Below are positions 1 to 7,739 of a stretch of 11,278 nucleotides of DNA, piece by piece. The DNA lies in the NCBI GenBank assembly GCA_045614225.1, contig JAZLCO010000090.1, forward strand, positions 1 through 11,278. Direction: 5' to 3'. The position numbers were made by a program, and so were the translations under genes. A model generated the notes under the pieces. The model was not told where the DNA came from. It worked only from the letters and a program-made list of their open reading frames with translations, and did no database searches. The first letter of the stretch is position 1; every line of letters starts with the position of its first letter. The stretch is from UBA9715 sp045614225 (GTDB lineage: Bacteria > Actinomycetota > Coriobacteriia > Coriobacteriales > Eggerthellaceae).

Positions 1-48
1 AGTCAGGGGCCAGGGCACCGACTCACTCATGATATACGGAGGAAATGA
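1..48 (+). other. possible 3' end of an upstream gene (scpA expected)
   Basis: Two plus-strand frames are open from the window edge and stop just before or inside the start region of scpB. One ends with TGA at 30-32, overlapping the ATG at 29 as ATGA. The other ends with TGA at 46-48, five bases before the ATG at 53. In most bacteria scpA lies immediately upstream of scpB, so one of these is probably the ScpA C-terminus. About 10-15 residues are too few to identify the protein or choose the frame. Confidence 0.3.
38..42 (+). promoter_or_regulatory. Shine-Dalgarno site that decides the scpB start
   Basis: GGAGG lies 10 bases before the ATG at 53 and downstream of the in-frame ATG at 29. It can therefore serve only the start at 53. 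Confidence 0.6.
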
Positions 49-52
49 AACG

Positions 53-769
53 ATGATCGAAGGCTTGCAACCAGAGCAGATGCCGGCAGCGCTCGAAGCG
101 CTGCTGTTCGTGACCGACGAGCCAGTGAGCGCCGTCGAGCTTGCGAAGATGATCGAGGCCGACGTGTTCGATGTCGAGAACGCGCTCATCGAGCTGGCAA
201 CGAAACTCGAAGACGAAGCGCGCGGCATCCAGCTGCGTGAAGTTGCGGGCGGATGGCGCCTGTACACGCATCCCGTGTTCCATGAGCTCGTAGAAAAGTA
301 CGTCCTGACGTGGGACACGCGCCGCATGTCCCAGGCCGCCCTCGAGGTGCTCGCCATCGTGGCGTACGGTCAGCCCATCACGCGTGCGCAGATTTCCGCC
401 ATACGCGGCGTCATGTCCGACACGCCGCTCAACACGCTCATCGACCGCGGTTACATCCGCGAAGCCGGCGCCGCTGACGCGCCGGGAAGCCCCATGCAGT
501 ATGCGACCACGCGCGTCTTCCTCGAGAAGTACGGCCTGCGCTCACCTGACGACTTGCCGCCACTCGAGGAGTTCGCTCCCGATGAGAAGACCGCTGCGCT
601 TATTCGCGAGCGTCTCGGCGCGCCGGCTCAGGCACTCGAGGAATCCGTTCCCGATGTGCGCGACCTGCCAGAGCCCGAACGTCTTGCGGCAAATGCACGG
701 GCGAGCTTGCTCGGTGTGGTGGACAAGATCGACTTCGATTCGCTGACGTTCGATACAGATGATGAGTGA
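53..769 (+). CDS. scpB: segregation and condensation protein B
   Basis: ScpB binds the ScpA kleisin, and together they complete the Smc-ScpAB condensin that organises and segregates the chromosome in the cytoplasm. The protein has 238 residues from this start, typical for ScpB. Two winged-helix domains are visible. The first is at about residues 12-85 (LEALLFVTDEPVS near 14-26). The second, at about 90-170, holds the family signatures SQAALEVLAIVAYGQPITR (93-111), IRGVMSDTPLNTLIDRGYI and LPPLEEF (168-174). The C-terminal 60 residues are acidic and less conserved. The start at 53 is preferred because GGAGG precedes it; an in-frame ATG at 29 would add eight residues. The last bases overlap the rluB start, so the two genes are probably translationally coupled. 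Identification is firm; the exact start is less so. Confidence 0.93.
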   Translation: MIEGLQPEQMPAALEALLFVTDEPVSAVELAKMIEADVFDVENALIELATKLEDEARGIQLREVAGGWRLYTHPVFHELVEKYVLTWDTRRMSQAALEVLAIVAYGQPITRAQISAIRGVMSDTPLNTLIDRGYIREAGAADAPGSPMQYATTRVFLEKYGLRSPDDLPPLEEFAPDEKTAALIRERLGAPAQALEESVPDVRDLPEPERLAANARASLLGVVDKIDFDSLTFDTDDE

Positions 770-1523
770 CGTTCCTTACGAAGAGCGGCCCGATGACGGG
801 CGAGGTGGCAAGATCGTGCCCATGCGGCTTCAGAAGTTCCTCGCTCGGGCAGGTGTTGCCTCGCGCAGGTCTTCCGAAAACCTCATGACCGCCGGTCGTG
901 TGACGGTCAACGGGGAAGTGGTGACCGAGCTCGGGACGAAAGTCGATCCGCTCGTCGACGTCGTAGCCGTCGATGGGAAAGTGGTTTCGCTATCCGATGG
1001 GTCCGTGACCATCATGCTCAACAAACCCGCGGGCGTCATCACGACGATGAAAGCCCAATCCGATAAGCCCATCGTGGCCGAGCTGGTTCCGCTGGACCGT
1101 TATCCGGGGCTCTATCCAATTGGGCGTCTCGATGCCGACACGACGGGGCTGTTGCTCTTCTCGACCGACGGAGAGCTCGGCAACCGTTTGCTGCATCCGA
1201 GCAGCCACGTTCCCAAAACGTATCGCGCTCGGCTCAAGGACATACCGAAGGCAAGCGAGCTCGATAAGCTCCGCGCAGGCATTCAGCTCCACGACGGCAT
1301 GACGCAGCCCGCCGAGGTCGAGGTGGTCGACCGCAAACATCCGACTGTGCGCATCACGATTCACGAGGGGCGCTATCACCAGGTGAAGCGCATGTTCGAT
1401 GCCATCGGCTATCCGGTCATGAAACTTCATCGTGAGCGCTTTGGAACGCTCGGGCTCGGTTCGCTGAAACAGGGCGAATGGCGCCAGCTCACCTCCCAGG
1501 AAATCGAGTCGCTCTCATCGTGA
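759..1523 (+). CDS. rluB: 23S rRNA pseudouridine synthase, RluB/RsuA family
   Basis: It isomerises one uridine of rRNA to pseudouridine. Next to scpB the usual member is RluB (23S helix 89 region), but RsuA or RluE specificity cannot be excluded from sequence. An S4 RNA-binding domain is at about residues 22-70 (MRLQKFLARAGVASRR). The catalytic domain contains LNKPAGVITT (87-96) and the signature GRLDADTTGLLLFSTDG (122-138), in which Asp125 is the expected catalytic aspartate. A third conserved block is EGRYHQVKRMFDAIGYPV. The 254-residue length fits the family. The ATG at 759 overlaps the end of scpB by 11 bases and has no clear ribosome site of its own, which fits translational coupling. 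An internal ATG at 822 begins exactly at the S4 domain and is a realistic alternative, because the first 21 residues are charged and not conserved. Confidence 0.9.
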   Translation: MMSDVPYEERPDDGRGGKIVPMRLQKFLARAGVASRRSSENLMTAGRVTVNGEVVTELGTKVDPLVDVVAVDGKVVSLSDGSVTIMLNKPAGVITTMKAQSDKPIVAELVPLDRYPGLYPIGRLDADTTGLLLFSTDGELGNRLLHPSSHVPKTYRARLKDIPKASELDKLRAGIQLHDGMTQPAEVEVVDRKHPTVRITIHEGRYHQVKRMFDAIGYPVMKLHRERFGTLGLGSLKQGEWRQLTSQEIESLSS

Positions 1524-1542
1524 AAAGCCACGCGCCAGCGTC

Positions 1543-1553
1543 TGGTGTAGAAT
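1543..1553 (+). promoter_or_regulatory. weak candidate promoter -10 for aroA
   Basis: TAGAAT at 1548-1553 lies 41 bases before the aroA ATG in the 70-base gap after rluB. No convincing -35 box is seen at the right distance. A similar TAGAAT precedes rpe. A short imperfect hairpin, CGCCAG-CGT-CTGGTG, partly overlaps it. aroA could instead be read from the scpB-rluB transcript. Confidence 0.25.
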
Positions 1554-1593
1554 AGCCATGTACAGCCAAGCTGTTTGAGCGAAGGAGCGTATC

Positions 1594-2922
1594 ATGGCTG
1601 CCACGGAGTCTCGCGTGATCAACCCGCTAGGCCGTCCGCTTGACGGATGCATAACCGTGCCGGGTGATAAGTCGATTTCGCATCGCGCCGTGCTGTTCTC
1701 GGCCATGGCCGAGGGCACGTCGCGCATCATGGGCATGCTCGATTCCGAAGACGTGCGCGCATCCATCGATGCGGTGCAAAAGCTTGGTGCCAAAGTGTCG
1801 CTCGAGAAGCAGCCTGACGGCAGCTTGTCCGGCGGTATTGAAGGATGGGGCGCAGCTGGCCCCAAGCAGCCGGACGGGCCCATCTATTGCGCCAATTCCG
1901 GCACGACTGCGCGCCTGCTCATGGGTGTGCTCGCGCCGTGGGACATCGAAGTGCGCATCGAGGGCGACGCATCGCTTTCCAGGCGCCCAATGAGGCGCAT
2001 CACGGCACCGCTCATGATGATGGGCGTCGATTTCGAACCCGCAGGGGCTGAGACGCTTCCCATCACCGAGCGCGGCTGCAAGAACCTCAAGGCCATCACA
2101 TACGAATCCCCGATGGCTTCCGCACAGCTCAAAACCGCCGTGCTGCTGGCAGGCATTTGCGCCAACGGCACGACGACCATCACCGAACCGTCGGTATCAC
2201 GCAACCATACCGAGCTCATGCTGCCCGAGTACGGCGTGAAGACGACTGCCGGCGAGCTCACGGCATCGGTCACAGGGCCGAGCGCCATGCACTCCGCAGA
2301 GATTCGCATTCCTGGCGATCCGTCTGCTGCGGCATATCTGCTGTGTGCGGCTTGCCTGAAGCCTGGTAGCGCGGTTCAGGTTGAAAACGTCAGCCTGAAC
2401 ACCGCCCGCACCGGTTTCCTCATGACACTTGAGCGCATGGGTGCAGACGTAGCCATGCGTACGACGGGTTCCGCCGGCAAGGAGCCGGTCGGCATCATTT
2501 CAGCATGCTACACGGCGGGTCTACACGGTTGCGAAATCCCCGGCTACAAGATTGCAAGTCTTGTGGACGAGGTGCCGGTGCTTTCGCTCGTGGCCGCCCA
2601 TGCGCGCGGTATCACAGTGTTCAGGAACGTCGCCGAGCTGCGCGCCAAGGAGTCCGACCGCTTGCAGGCCATCATCGAGACGCTCGACCAATTGGGCATC
2701 GATGCTTGGAACGAGGGCGACGACCTCTACGTCGAGGGTCAGCCAGGTTTCGAGGTGCCCGACGATATCGAGCTCGATGCGCATGGCGACCACCGTCTGG
2801 CCATGACATGGGCGCTGCTCGGCCTGATCGGCGACAAGCCCGTGAAGGTGAAGGGCTTCGACGAGACGGTTGGTGTCTCGTATCCCGACTTCCTCAAAGA
2901 TTTTGAAAGGCTCGTGAAGTAA
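1594..2922 (+). CDS. aroA: 3-phosphoshikimate 1-carboxyvinyltransferase (EPSP synthase)
   Basis: It transfers the enolpyruvyl group of phosphoenolpyruvate to shikimate-3-phosphate, the sixth step of the shikimate pathway to aromatic amino acids. The 442-residue length is usual. Visible signatures are PGDKSISHRA (23-32; the Lys and Ser contact substrate), NSGTTARLLMG (101-111, the PEP-site loop), SAQLKTAVLLAG (176-187), RNHTELML (203-210), LRAKESDRL, and DHRLAMTWALLGL near the C-terminus. The Gly in NSGTT (residue 103) is the residue usually found in glyphosate-sensitive forms, and no Ala substitution is seen. The start is supported by AAGGAG at 1582-1587, six bases before the ATG. The stop codon TAA directly abuts the cmk ATG. 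aroA-cmk pairs are common in bacteria. Confidence 0.97.
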   Translation: MAATESRVINPLGRPLDGCITVPGDKSISHRAVLFSAMAEGTSRIMGMLDSEDVRASIDAVQKLGAKVSLEKQPDGSLSGGIEGWGAAGPKQPDGPIYCANSGTTARLLMGVLAPWDIEVRIEGDASLSRRPMRRITAPLMMMGVDFEPAGAETLPITERGCKNLKAITYESPMASAQLKTAVLLAGICANGTTTITEPSVSRNHTELMLPEYGVKTTAGELTASVTGPSAMHSAEIRIPGDPSAAAYLLCAACLKPGSAVQVENVSLNTARTGFLMTLERMGADVAMRTTGSAGKEPVGIISACYTAGLHGCEIPGYKIASLVDEVPVLSLVAAHARGITVFRNVAELRAKESDRLQAIIETLDQLGIDAWNEGDDLYVEGQPGFEVPDDIELDAHGDHRLAMTWALLGLIGDKPVKVKGFDETVGVSYPDFLKDFERLVK

Positions 2923-3594
2923 ATGATCGTTGCAATCGACGGCCCCAGCGGGGCTGGCAAATCGTCAGTGTCGAAAGAGGTCGCGCGCAACCTCGGGTTC
3001 AATTGCCTTGATACCGGTGCGATGTACCGCGCCATCGCGTGGCAGGGCGTTCAGAACGGCGTTTCGCTCGAAGATGCCGATGCCATGGGTGAGATAGCGC
3101 GCACGTACGACATCGAGTTCCTACACGAAGAGGGCAATCCTCAAGCAATCGGCGTGCTCATCGGTGGGGTGGACGTCACGAAGGCTATTCGCACAGCCGA
3201 GATCGACCGTGCCGTATCGCCCGCGTCGTCGCACGTGCCCGTGCGCGAGGCGCTCGTGGCACAGCAGCAGCGCATCGGCCACGCAGGCAACTACGTCGTC
3301 GAAGGCCGTGACATCGGAACAGTCGTGTTTCCCGATGCCGAGGTCAAGGTGTTCCTCACCGCTTCCGACGAGGAGCGCGCACGTCGTCGCGTGGCGCAGA
3401 ACCTCGAACGCGGCGTTGGTTTGACCGATTTCGACGAAGTGCTCACCGACATCATTCGGCGCGACAAGTACGACTCATCGCGTGCTGCTTCGCCCTTGAA
3501 GCCTGCCGAGGACGCTGTGCACATCGACTCGACGTCGTTCACGATGGACGAGGTCGTCGAACAGATCTGCGAGCTCGCCCGCAAGGCGATGTAG
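2923..3594 (+). CDS. cmk: cytidylate (CMP/dCMP) kinase
   Basis: It phosphorylates CMP and dCMP with ATP, recycling pyrimidine nucleotides in the cytoplasm. The 223 residues match the short-type bacterial enzyme. The P-loop GPSGAGKSS is at 7-15, DTGAMYRA at 30-37, and VVEGRDIGTVVFPDA at 125-139. The nucleotide-binding arginines lie in RRDKYDSSRAASPLKPAEDA (179-198), and HIDST follows. Translation starts with no spacer after the aroA stop codon; only a weak AAAGG at 2906-2910 precedes the ATG, so coupling to aroA is likely. No key residue is missing. Confidence 0.97.
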   Translation: MIVAIDGPSGAGKSSVSKEVARNLGFNCLDTGAMYRAIAWQGVQNGVSLEDADAMGEIARTYDIEFLHEEGNPQAIGVLIGGVDVTKAIRTAEIDRAVSPASSHVPVREALVAQQQRIGHAGNYVVEGRDIGTVVFPDAEVKVFLTASDEERARRRVAQNLERGVGLTDFDEVLTDIIRRDKYDSSRAASPLKPAEDAVHIDSTSFTMDEVVEQICELARKAM

Positions 3595-3627
3595 GTCGAT
3601 TTGAGCTAATCATTTGGGAACAAGCTG

Positions 3628-4464
3628 ATGGCTGAAGAGCAAAACGAGAAAAAGAAAGTGCCCAAGTACGAGCGGTTGTTTGACCTGCCATTCGGAGTAG
3701 ACGAATACTCAACTGGCGAAAAGCGATTCAGCCGTGCTCCAGCGTATGTCATCGTCGGTGTGGTCGGTGGCATCTGCAAGGTGCTCTGGCGCTACAAGAC
3801 CTACGACCGCGAGAAGCTCGACGCACTCGTTGAGAAATCGGGCGTTGTGGTGATCAGCAACCATACGTCATATCTCGACGTCGTCTTCATGTACCTGAGC
3901 ATGTTCAGACATCATTGGCCGCGCTTCATCGCGCGCGATACGCTGTTCGAGAGCAATGCGCTGCTCGCATGGATCTTCGCGCACATCGGAGCTGTGCCCA
4001 TCAAGCGCGATTCAGCCGACCGCACGGCTGTGAAGCGTGCAGCAAAGCAGCTTAAGAACGGCGAGGTCGTCAGCATCATGCCTGAAGGCACGCGTCGCGG
4101 GAAGGGCAATGTCGAGCCGCACGTGCACGGCGGGGCAGCGCTCATCGCCCGTATGGGGAAGGCTCCCATCTTGCCTCTGGCCGTGCGCAACGTCGACAAG
4201 ATCAAGCGCAAGGGCGAACGCGTGCGCTTCCCGAAAGTGACCATCGTGTACGGTGATCCGGTCTATCTCGAGCAATTCGATTTCCTGCCGAAGGACGATC
4301 GCCTCGACGGGTGCGTGTGGTACGCATTGCGCGAGTGCTTCGCGCTGTTCTACGATTGCGATCCCGATGAGGTCGACATGGTCGCCCTGTTCCCCGAGGA
4401 CAAGGATTTCACCGAGACGTTCGCCGAGCACGCGCTTGAGCCGGTTCAGGCAAAGGAAAGCTAA
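3628..4464 (+). CDS. plsC: 1-acyl-sn-glycerol-3-phosphate acyltransferase (PlsC family)
   Basis: PlsC-type enzymes acylate lysophosphatidic acid at position 2 to make phosphatidic acid at the inner face of the membrane. The catalytic HX4D motif is NHTSYLD with His79 and Asp84. The other acyltransferase blocks are GAVPIKRDS (121-129), the phosphate-binding MPEGTRRGKG (151-160) and PILPLAV (180-186). A hydrophobic stretch at about 38-54 may associate with the membrane. The first 35 residues are charged and not part of the domain, and an acidic tail of about 50 residues follows it. At 278 residues it is slightly longer than minimal PlsC proteins. A weak GGGA at 3616-3619 precedes the ATG. It lies 33 bases after cmk, probably in the same transcript. 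Its pathway partners plsY and gpsA lie just beyond on the opposite strand. The family is certain; the exact acyl acceptor is inferred. Confidence 0.88.
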   Translation: MAEEQNEKKKVPKYERLFDLPFGVDEYSTGEKRFSRAPAYVIVGVVGGICKVLWRYKTYDREKLDALVEKSGVVVISNHTSYLDVVFMYLSMFRHHWPRFIARDTLFESNALLAWIFAHIGAVPIKRDSADRTAVKRAAKQLKNGEVVSIMPEGTRRGKGNVEPHVHGGAALIARMGKAPILPLAVRNVDKIKRKGERVRFPKVTIVYGDPVYLEQFDFLPKDDRLDGCVWYALRECFALFYDCDPDEVDMVALFPEDKDFTETFAEHALEPVQAKES

Positions 4465-4470
4465 GCTCAC

Positions 4471-4502
4471 GTTGGGGCAGGGCGCAGGCCCAACCATGTT
4501 TT
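4471..4502 (+). terminator. probable rho-independent terminator after plsC
   Basis: A perfect 6-bp inverted repeat, GTTGGG at 4471-4476 and CCCAAC at 4489-4494, is followed by CATGTTTTC. An inner alternative stem GGGC-GCAG-GCCC (4480-4491) competes for the same bases. It begins seven bases after the plsC stop, between convergent genes. The T-run is short (4499-4502). In the opposite direction the stem has no T-tract, so it should serve the plus strand only. Confidence 0.55.
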
Positions 4503-4524
4503 CAATCCAGATTGTACGAGCTGT

Positions 4525-5523
4525 CTAGTAGAACTCGGGTTTGGGCGAGCGCGACAGCAAGGTTTCCGCAACGCTTGCGGGGTCAATGCCTTCCCAAACG
4601 AGGCTTCGAACCACGTCGGCGATGGGAAGCTCGACATCGAAGCGGTTCGACAACGTGGCAAGCGTCCGACACGCTTGCGCACCTTCCGCCACCATATGGT
4701 GAGCCTTCTCGTATTGCTCGACAGTCATTCCACCCGCGAGCGCTTCGCCGAACGAGCGGTTGCGCGAATGGCGTGACATGCATGTTGCGATGAGATCGCC
4801 TGTGCCCGCGAGGCCCATGCATGTGAGCTGGTTTCCACCTGCTGCAGCAACGAGCCGGCTCATCTCGGCTTGCCCTCGCGTCATGAGCATGGCAGCTGTG
4901 TTATCGCCGTAACCCAGCCCGTACGACACTCCAACCGCAATGGCGATTACGTTCTTGAACGCAGCGCACAGCTCGACGCCGAGCACGTCGTCGCTCGTGT
5001 AGATGCGAAACGTCCTGGATCCGAGCAGGTCTTGGAAAAACCGGGCTGTATCGGCAGATTCGCTGGCGACGACGGTTGCCGCGGGAATGCCGTGCACGAT
5101 CTCCTCGGCGTGGTTAGGGCCTGAGAGCGCGGCAAGACGGCCGGGTTCGCCGATGACGTCCTCGAAGATTTGCACGGGGACCATGCCGGTTTCCCCTTCG
5201 ACGCCTTTCGTGCAAATGACCACGGGAACACTCGGTGGTACGTCGGCTGCCTGCAGCAAATTGGCGGTCGAGCGCAGAAACTTCGAGGGAACGACCACCA
5301 CGATTGCGTCAGCGCCGTCCACCACGCCCGGCAACGACGATGATGCGACAATCGATTCAGAGAGTTGAGCATCCTTCAGGTAATCGGGGTTGCGGTGTTG
5401 CTCGTTGATGCCGCAGGCCACGTCATCACGACGCGCCCACAAGCGCACAGCATGTTCGTTGCATGCTGCGACCTGCGCCAGCGCCGTACCCCACGAACCT
5501 GCTCCGATAACCGCTACGTTCAC
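4525..5523 (-). CDS. gpsA: glycerol-3-phosphate dehydrogenase [NAD(P)+]
   Basis: It reduces dihydroxyacetone phosphate to sn-glycerol-3-phosphate, the backbone for phospholipids. From the GTG start the protein has 332 residues. The Rossmann motif VIGAGSWGTALA is at 5-16. CTKGVEG (104-110) holds Lys106, SGPNHAEE is at 134-141, and VELCAAFKNVIAIA (183-196) contains the catalytic Lys190. AGTGDLIATC follows at 239-248 with Asp243, and a typical C-terminal helical domain ends with PIADVV. The GTG at 5523 is chosen because GGAGG lies five bases upstream and the protein then begins exactly at the Rossmann strand. A further GTG at 5553 would add ten unconserved residues. It lies 45 bases after plsY and is probably the last gene of the minus-strand group. 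Confidence 0.95.
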   Translation of the reverse strand: MNVAVIGAGSWGTALAQVAACNEHAVRLWARRDDVACGINEQHRNPDYLKDAQLSESIVASSSLPGVVDGADAIVVVVPSKFLRSTANLLQAADVPPSVPVVICTKGVEGETGMVPVQIFEDVIGEPGRLAALSGPNHAEEIVHGIPAATVVASESADTARFFQDLLGSRTFRIYTSDDVLGVELCAAFKNVIAIAVGVSYGLGYGDNTAAMLMTRGQAEMSRLVAAAGGNQLTCMGLAGTGDLIATCMSRHSRNRSFGEALAGGMTVEQYEKAHHMVAEGAQACRTLATLSNRFDVELPIADVVRSLVWEGIDPASVAETLLSRSPKPEFY

Positions 5524-5528
5524 GTTGT

Positions 5529-5533
5529 CCTCC
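5529..5533 (-). promoter_or_regulatory. Shine-Dalgarno site that decides the gpsA start
   Basis: Read on the minus strand, GGAGG is followed by ACAAC and then GTG at 5523. This favours the GTG at 5523 over the longer frame starting at 5553, which has no such site. Confidence 0.65.
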
Positions 5534-5568
5534 GCTTCGCGGTTTAACAGCACCGCAATCGGAACGAA

Positions 5569-6198
5569 TTACTTCTTCTTGCCATCGCCCACGCGGCGTT
5601 CCTCGCCGGCGAGCAGACGTTTCAGGTTTCCGCGATGCGCCCAGAACACCGTCAGGCCGCCGATGGTGCAGAACAGCACAGCTGGCCAGTTGCCCCAGAA
5701 CACCCACAGCGCGAGGAATGGGCACGCCAGCGCCGAGGCCATCGATCCCACGGAGACGTATTTCGTCAGCACGACGAGCACGCCGAAGATTGTCAGCTCG
5801 ATCACTGAAGGGATGACGCCGAATGTCACGAACAAGCAGCCGATGGCAACCGCAATGCCTTTGCCGCCCTTGAACTTGAGCCAGGGCGTGAAGATGTGGC
5901 CCCATGTGCAGCCCCAGAAAGCGATAGCCGTTGCAATTTGTGTTTGAGTTGCATCGAGTCCGAAGAGCCCGGCAATCCACAGAGAGCAGAAACCTGACAA
6001 CAGGCCTTTGCCGAAATCGAGCACGAACACGGCATAGCCGCCGACCTTGCCCATTGAGCGGATGGCGTTCGTCGTGCCGATGTTGCCCGAGCCCTCATTG
6101 CGCAGGTCCTTGCCGTAGAAGATCTTCGAGATGACAAGGCCCCATGGAATCGAGCCGAGCAGGAAAGCGACGATAAACGTTGCGATGAAAGCAATCAC
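5569..6198 (-). CDS. plsY: glycerol-3-phosphate acyltransferase, acyl-phosphate type
   Basis: PlsY is an integral membrane enzyme that moves an acyl group from acyl-phosphate (made by PlsX) to glycerol-3-phosphate, giving lysophosphatidic acid. The 209 residues contain the three family motifs: LLGSIPWG with RNEGSGNIGTTNAIR (13-20 and 33-47), KFKGGKGIAVAIG (108-120), and WAHRGNLKRLLAGEE (186-200). About five hydrophobic segments are visible, near 2-18, 54-78, 86-104, 118-145 and 155-186. The tail is short and lysine-rich. The start is GTG, 11 bases after the der stop, with an AGGGG-type ribosome site overlapping that stop codon, so coupling to der is likely. PlsX is not in the window. GpsA (next gene) supplies its substrate and PlsC (converging) uses its product. 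Confidence 0.95.
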   Translation of the reverse strand: MIAFIATFIVAFLLGSIPWGLVISKIFYGKDLRNEGSGNIGTTNAIRSMGKVGGYAVFVLDFGKGLLSGFCSLWIAGLFGLDATQTQIATAIAFWGCTWGHIFTPWLKFKGGKGIAVAIGCLFVTFGVIPSVIELTIFGVLVVLTKYVSVGSMASALACPFLALWVFWGNWPAVLFCTIGGLTVFWAHRGNLKRLLAGEERRVGDGKKK

Positions 6199-6209
6199 AA
6201 CTTACACCC

Positions 6210-7532
6210 CTAATCCTTCTTCTTGAACTTGAAGCGAATGGGCGTGCCTTCGAGATCGAAGTGCTTGCGCATGCGGTTCTCGAGGAAGCGCTCGTAGTTG
6301 TCGGTGAGCAGGTCGGGCCTGTTCGCGAAGAATGTGAACACGGGCGGGCAGTTGCCGGTCTGCGTGACGTACTTCATGCGCAGCACGGCTTTGCCTTGCG
6401 AGACTGTATGGCCTTCTTCGCGGATTTCTGCCAACCAGGTGTTCAACTGGTTGGTCGGAATGGTCTTCGAATAGTTCTCGTAGGCCTTGTCGATGGCGCC
6501 CCAGATGCGATGCACGTTCTTGCCCGTGAGCGCCGAGATGGCGATGACGGGTGCGTAGCCGACGTAGGTCAGACGGTCTTCGATACGCTCGCGGATTTCG
6601 GCTTTGCGCTCGGGTCCGTCGACGATATCCCACTTATTGAGTACGATGACCATGGCGCAGCCGCGCTCCTGTGCGAACTTGGCGACGCGTTGATCTTGGT
6701 CGGTAAGACCCAGCGTGCCGTCGATGACCAGGATGGCGACATCCGCGCGGTCGATGGCGCGCATGGCGCGCACGAAACCGTAGTACTCGACGTCCTCATC
6801 GATCTGGCTTTTACGGCGCAAGCCTGCCGTGTCGATGATCGTGTAGCGTTTGCCCTCGTGGTCGACGGGCGTGTCGATGGCATCGCGCGTCGTGCCGGCG
6901 ACATCAGATACGATCGAGCGCTCGTCTGCAGTCATCTGGTTGGTCAACGACGACTTGCCTGCATTCGGGCGGCCGATGATGGCCACGTTGATGCCGCTTT
7001 CCTCTGCGTCAGTCGCACGGTCGAGTGCGCCGGTTTCGCGCAGGTGTTTGACGACCTCGTCGAGCAGATCGCCTGTGCCATGGCCGTGCAGCGAGGAAAT
7101 GGGCCAGGGGTCGCCGAGACCGAGCTGGTAGAACTCGTACATCTCGTCGTAGCGGTTCGGCGTGTCGAGCTTGTTGACGGCGAGCAAGACGGGTTTGTTG
7201 CTCTTGCGCAAGATGCGTGCGACTTCTTCGTCGTCGGCGTTGATGCCCGTGCGCGAGTCGACGAGGAAGATAATGACGTCGGCTTCGTGCGTGGCGGTGA
7301 AGGCTTGGTTGCGGATCGACGCTTGGAAGTCGTCGTCGCTTCCCATTTCGATGCCGCCTGTGTCGACGAGCGTGAAGTCCACGCCGTTCCAGTCAGCCGT
7401 GTGATACGAGCGGTCACGCGTGACGCCGCGCATTTCATGCACGATGGCGTCTTCGGCGCCGATGATGCGGTTAACGAATGTTGATTTGCCGACGTTCGGA
7501 CGTCCGACGACGGCTACAAGTGGCAGTGCCAT
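6210..7532 (-). CDS. der: ribosome biogenesis GTPase Der (EngA)
   Basis: Der is an essential double GTPase that assists assembly of the 50S ribosomal subunit. The first G domain has GRPNVGKS (10-17), GVTRD (36-40), DTGG (57-60) and NKLD (120-123). The second has GRPNAGKS (187-194), GTTRDAID (213-220), DTAG (234-237) and NKWD (299-302). A KH-like domain occupies about 345-440 and ends in a basic tail with FKFKKKD. The 440-residue length is usual. The ATG is preceded by AAGGA at 7539-7543 with a 6-base spacer. It is separated from the DUF512 gene by a 207-bp gap carrying a fold-back repeat, so it may have its own promoter or a processed transcript. Confidence 0.97.
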   Translation of the reverse strand: MALPLVAVVGRPNVGKSTFVNRIIGAEDAIVHEMRGVTRDRSYHTADWNGVDFTLVDTGGIEMGSDDDFQASIRNQAFTATHEADVIIFLVDSRTGINADDEEVARILRKSNKPVLLAVNKLDTPNRYDEMYEFYQLGLGDPWPISSLHGHGTGDLLDEVVKHLRETGALDRATDAEESGINVAIIGRPNAGKSSLTNQMTADERSIVSDVAGTTRDAIDTPVDHEGKRYTIIDTAGLRRKSQIDEDVEYYGFVRAMRAIDRADVAILVIDGTLGLTDQDQRVAKFAQERGCAMVIVLNKWDIVDGPERKAEIRERIEDRLTYVGYAPVIAISALTGKNVHRIWGAIDKAYENYSKTIPTNQLNTWLAEIREEGHTVSQGKAVLRMKYVTQTGNCPPVFTFFANRPDLLTDNYERFLENRMRKHFDLEGTPIRFKFKKKD

Positions 7533-7559
7533 AGTTGTTCCTTATCGTGTTTGTTGCTG

Positions 7560-7679
7560 GCCAATAGGTTTTGGTTTGAGGAAGGAAGCTCGCCTACAGC
7601 AATTCGGCTAACCTAAGAAATGGTTAGTTTGTGCCTCACAAGCGGCTTCGCTTCCTTCCTCAAACCAAAACCCATTGGC
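7560..7679. repeat. 120-bp fold-back element with 30-bp arms
   Basis: The left arm (7560-7589) and right arm (7650-7679) are inverted copies over 30 bases with one mismatch, A7566 against C7673. In RNA made from the minus strand, the direction of the flanking genes, that pair becomes U-G, so the stem could be continuous. The loop is 60 bases and holds a second inverted repeat, CTAACC (7608-7613) with GGTTAG (7622-7627). No T-tract follows on either strand, so it does not look like a rho-independent terminator. No target-site duplication is visible. It lies in the gap 7533-7739 between the DUF512 gene and der, which holds no credible coding sequence. Confidence 0.85.
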
Positions 7680-7720
7680 TATTCTCGTTCCCAAGCCTCA
7701 CAAGCGGCTGCGCCCCTTCC
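7633..7720. repeat. pair of 26-27-bp direct repeats
   Basis: GCCTCACAAGCGGCT occurs exactly at 7633-7647 and 7695-7709. The similarity continues less exactly to CCTTCC, giving copies at 7633-7659 and 7695-7720 with a period of about 62 bases. The first copy runs into the right arm of the fold-back and also contains the small palindrome AAGCG-GCTT-CGCTT. The second copy lies outside the fold-back, close to the stop of the DUF512 gene. Confidence 0.8.
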
Positions 7721-7739
7721 AGCGGACCTTCAGAGCGCT

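Noticed and set aside
6261..7484. A 407-codon open frame antisense to der
   Set aside because: It is the mirror of a GC-rich gene, with no recognisable domain and no convincing ribosome site. Der on the other strand has all GTPase motifs.
7560..7679. Reading the fold-back as a rho-independent terminator
   Set aside because: The loop is 60 bases long and no T-tract follows on either strand.
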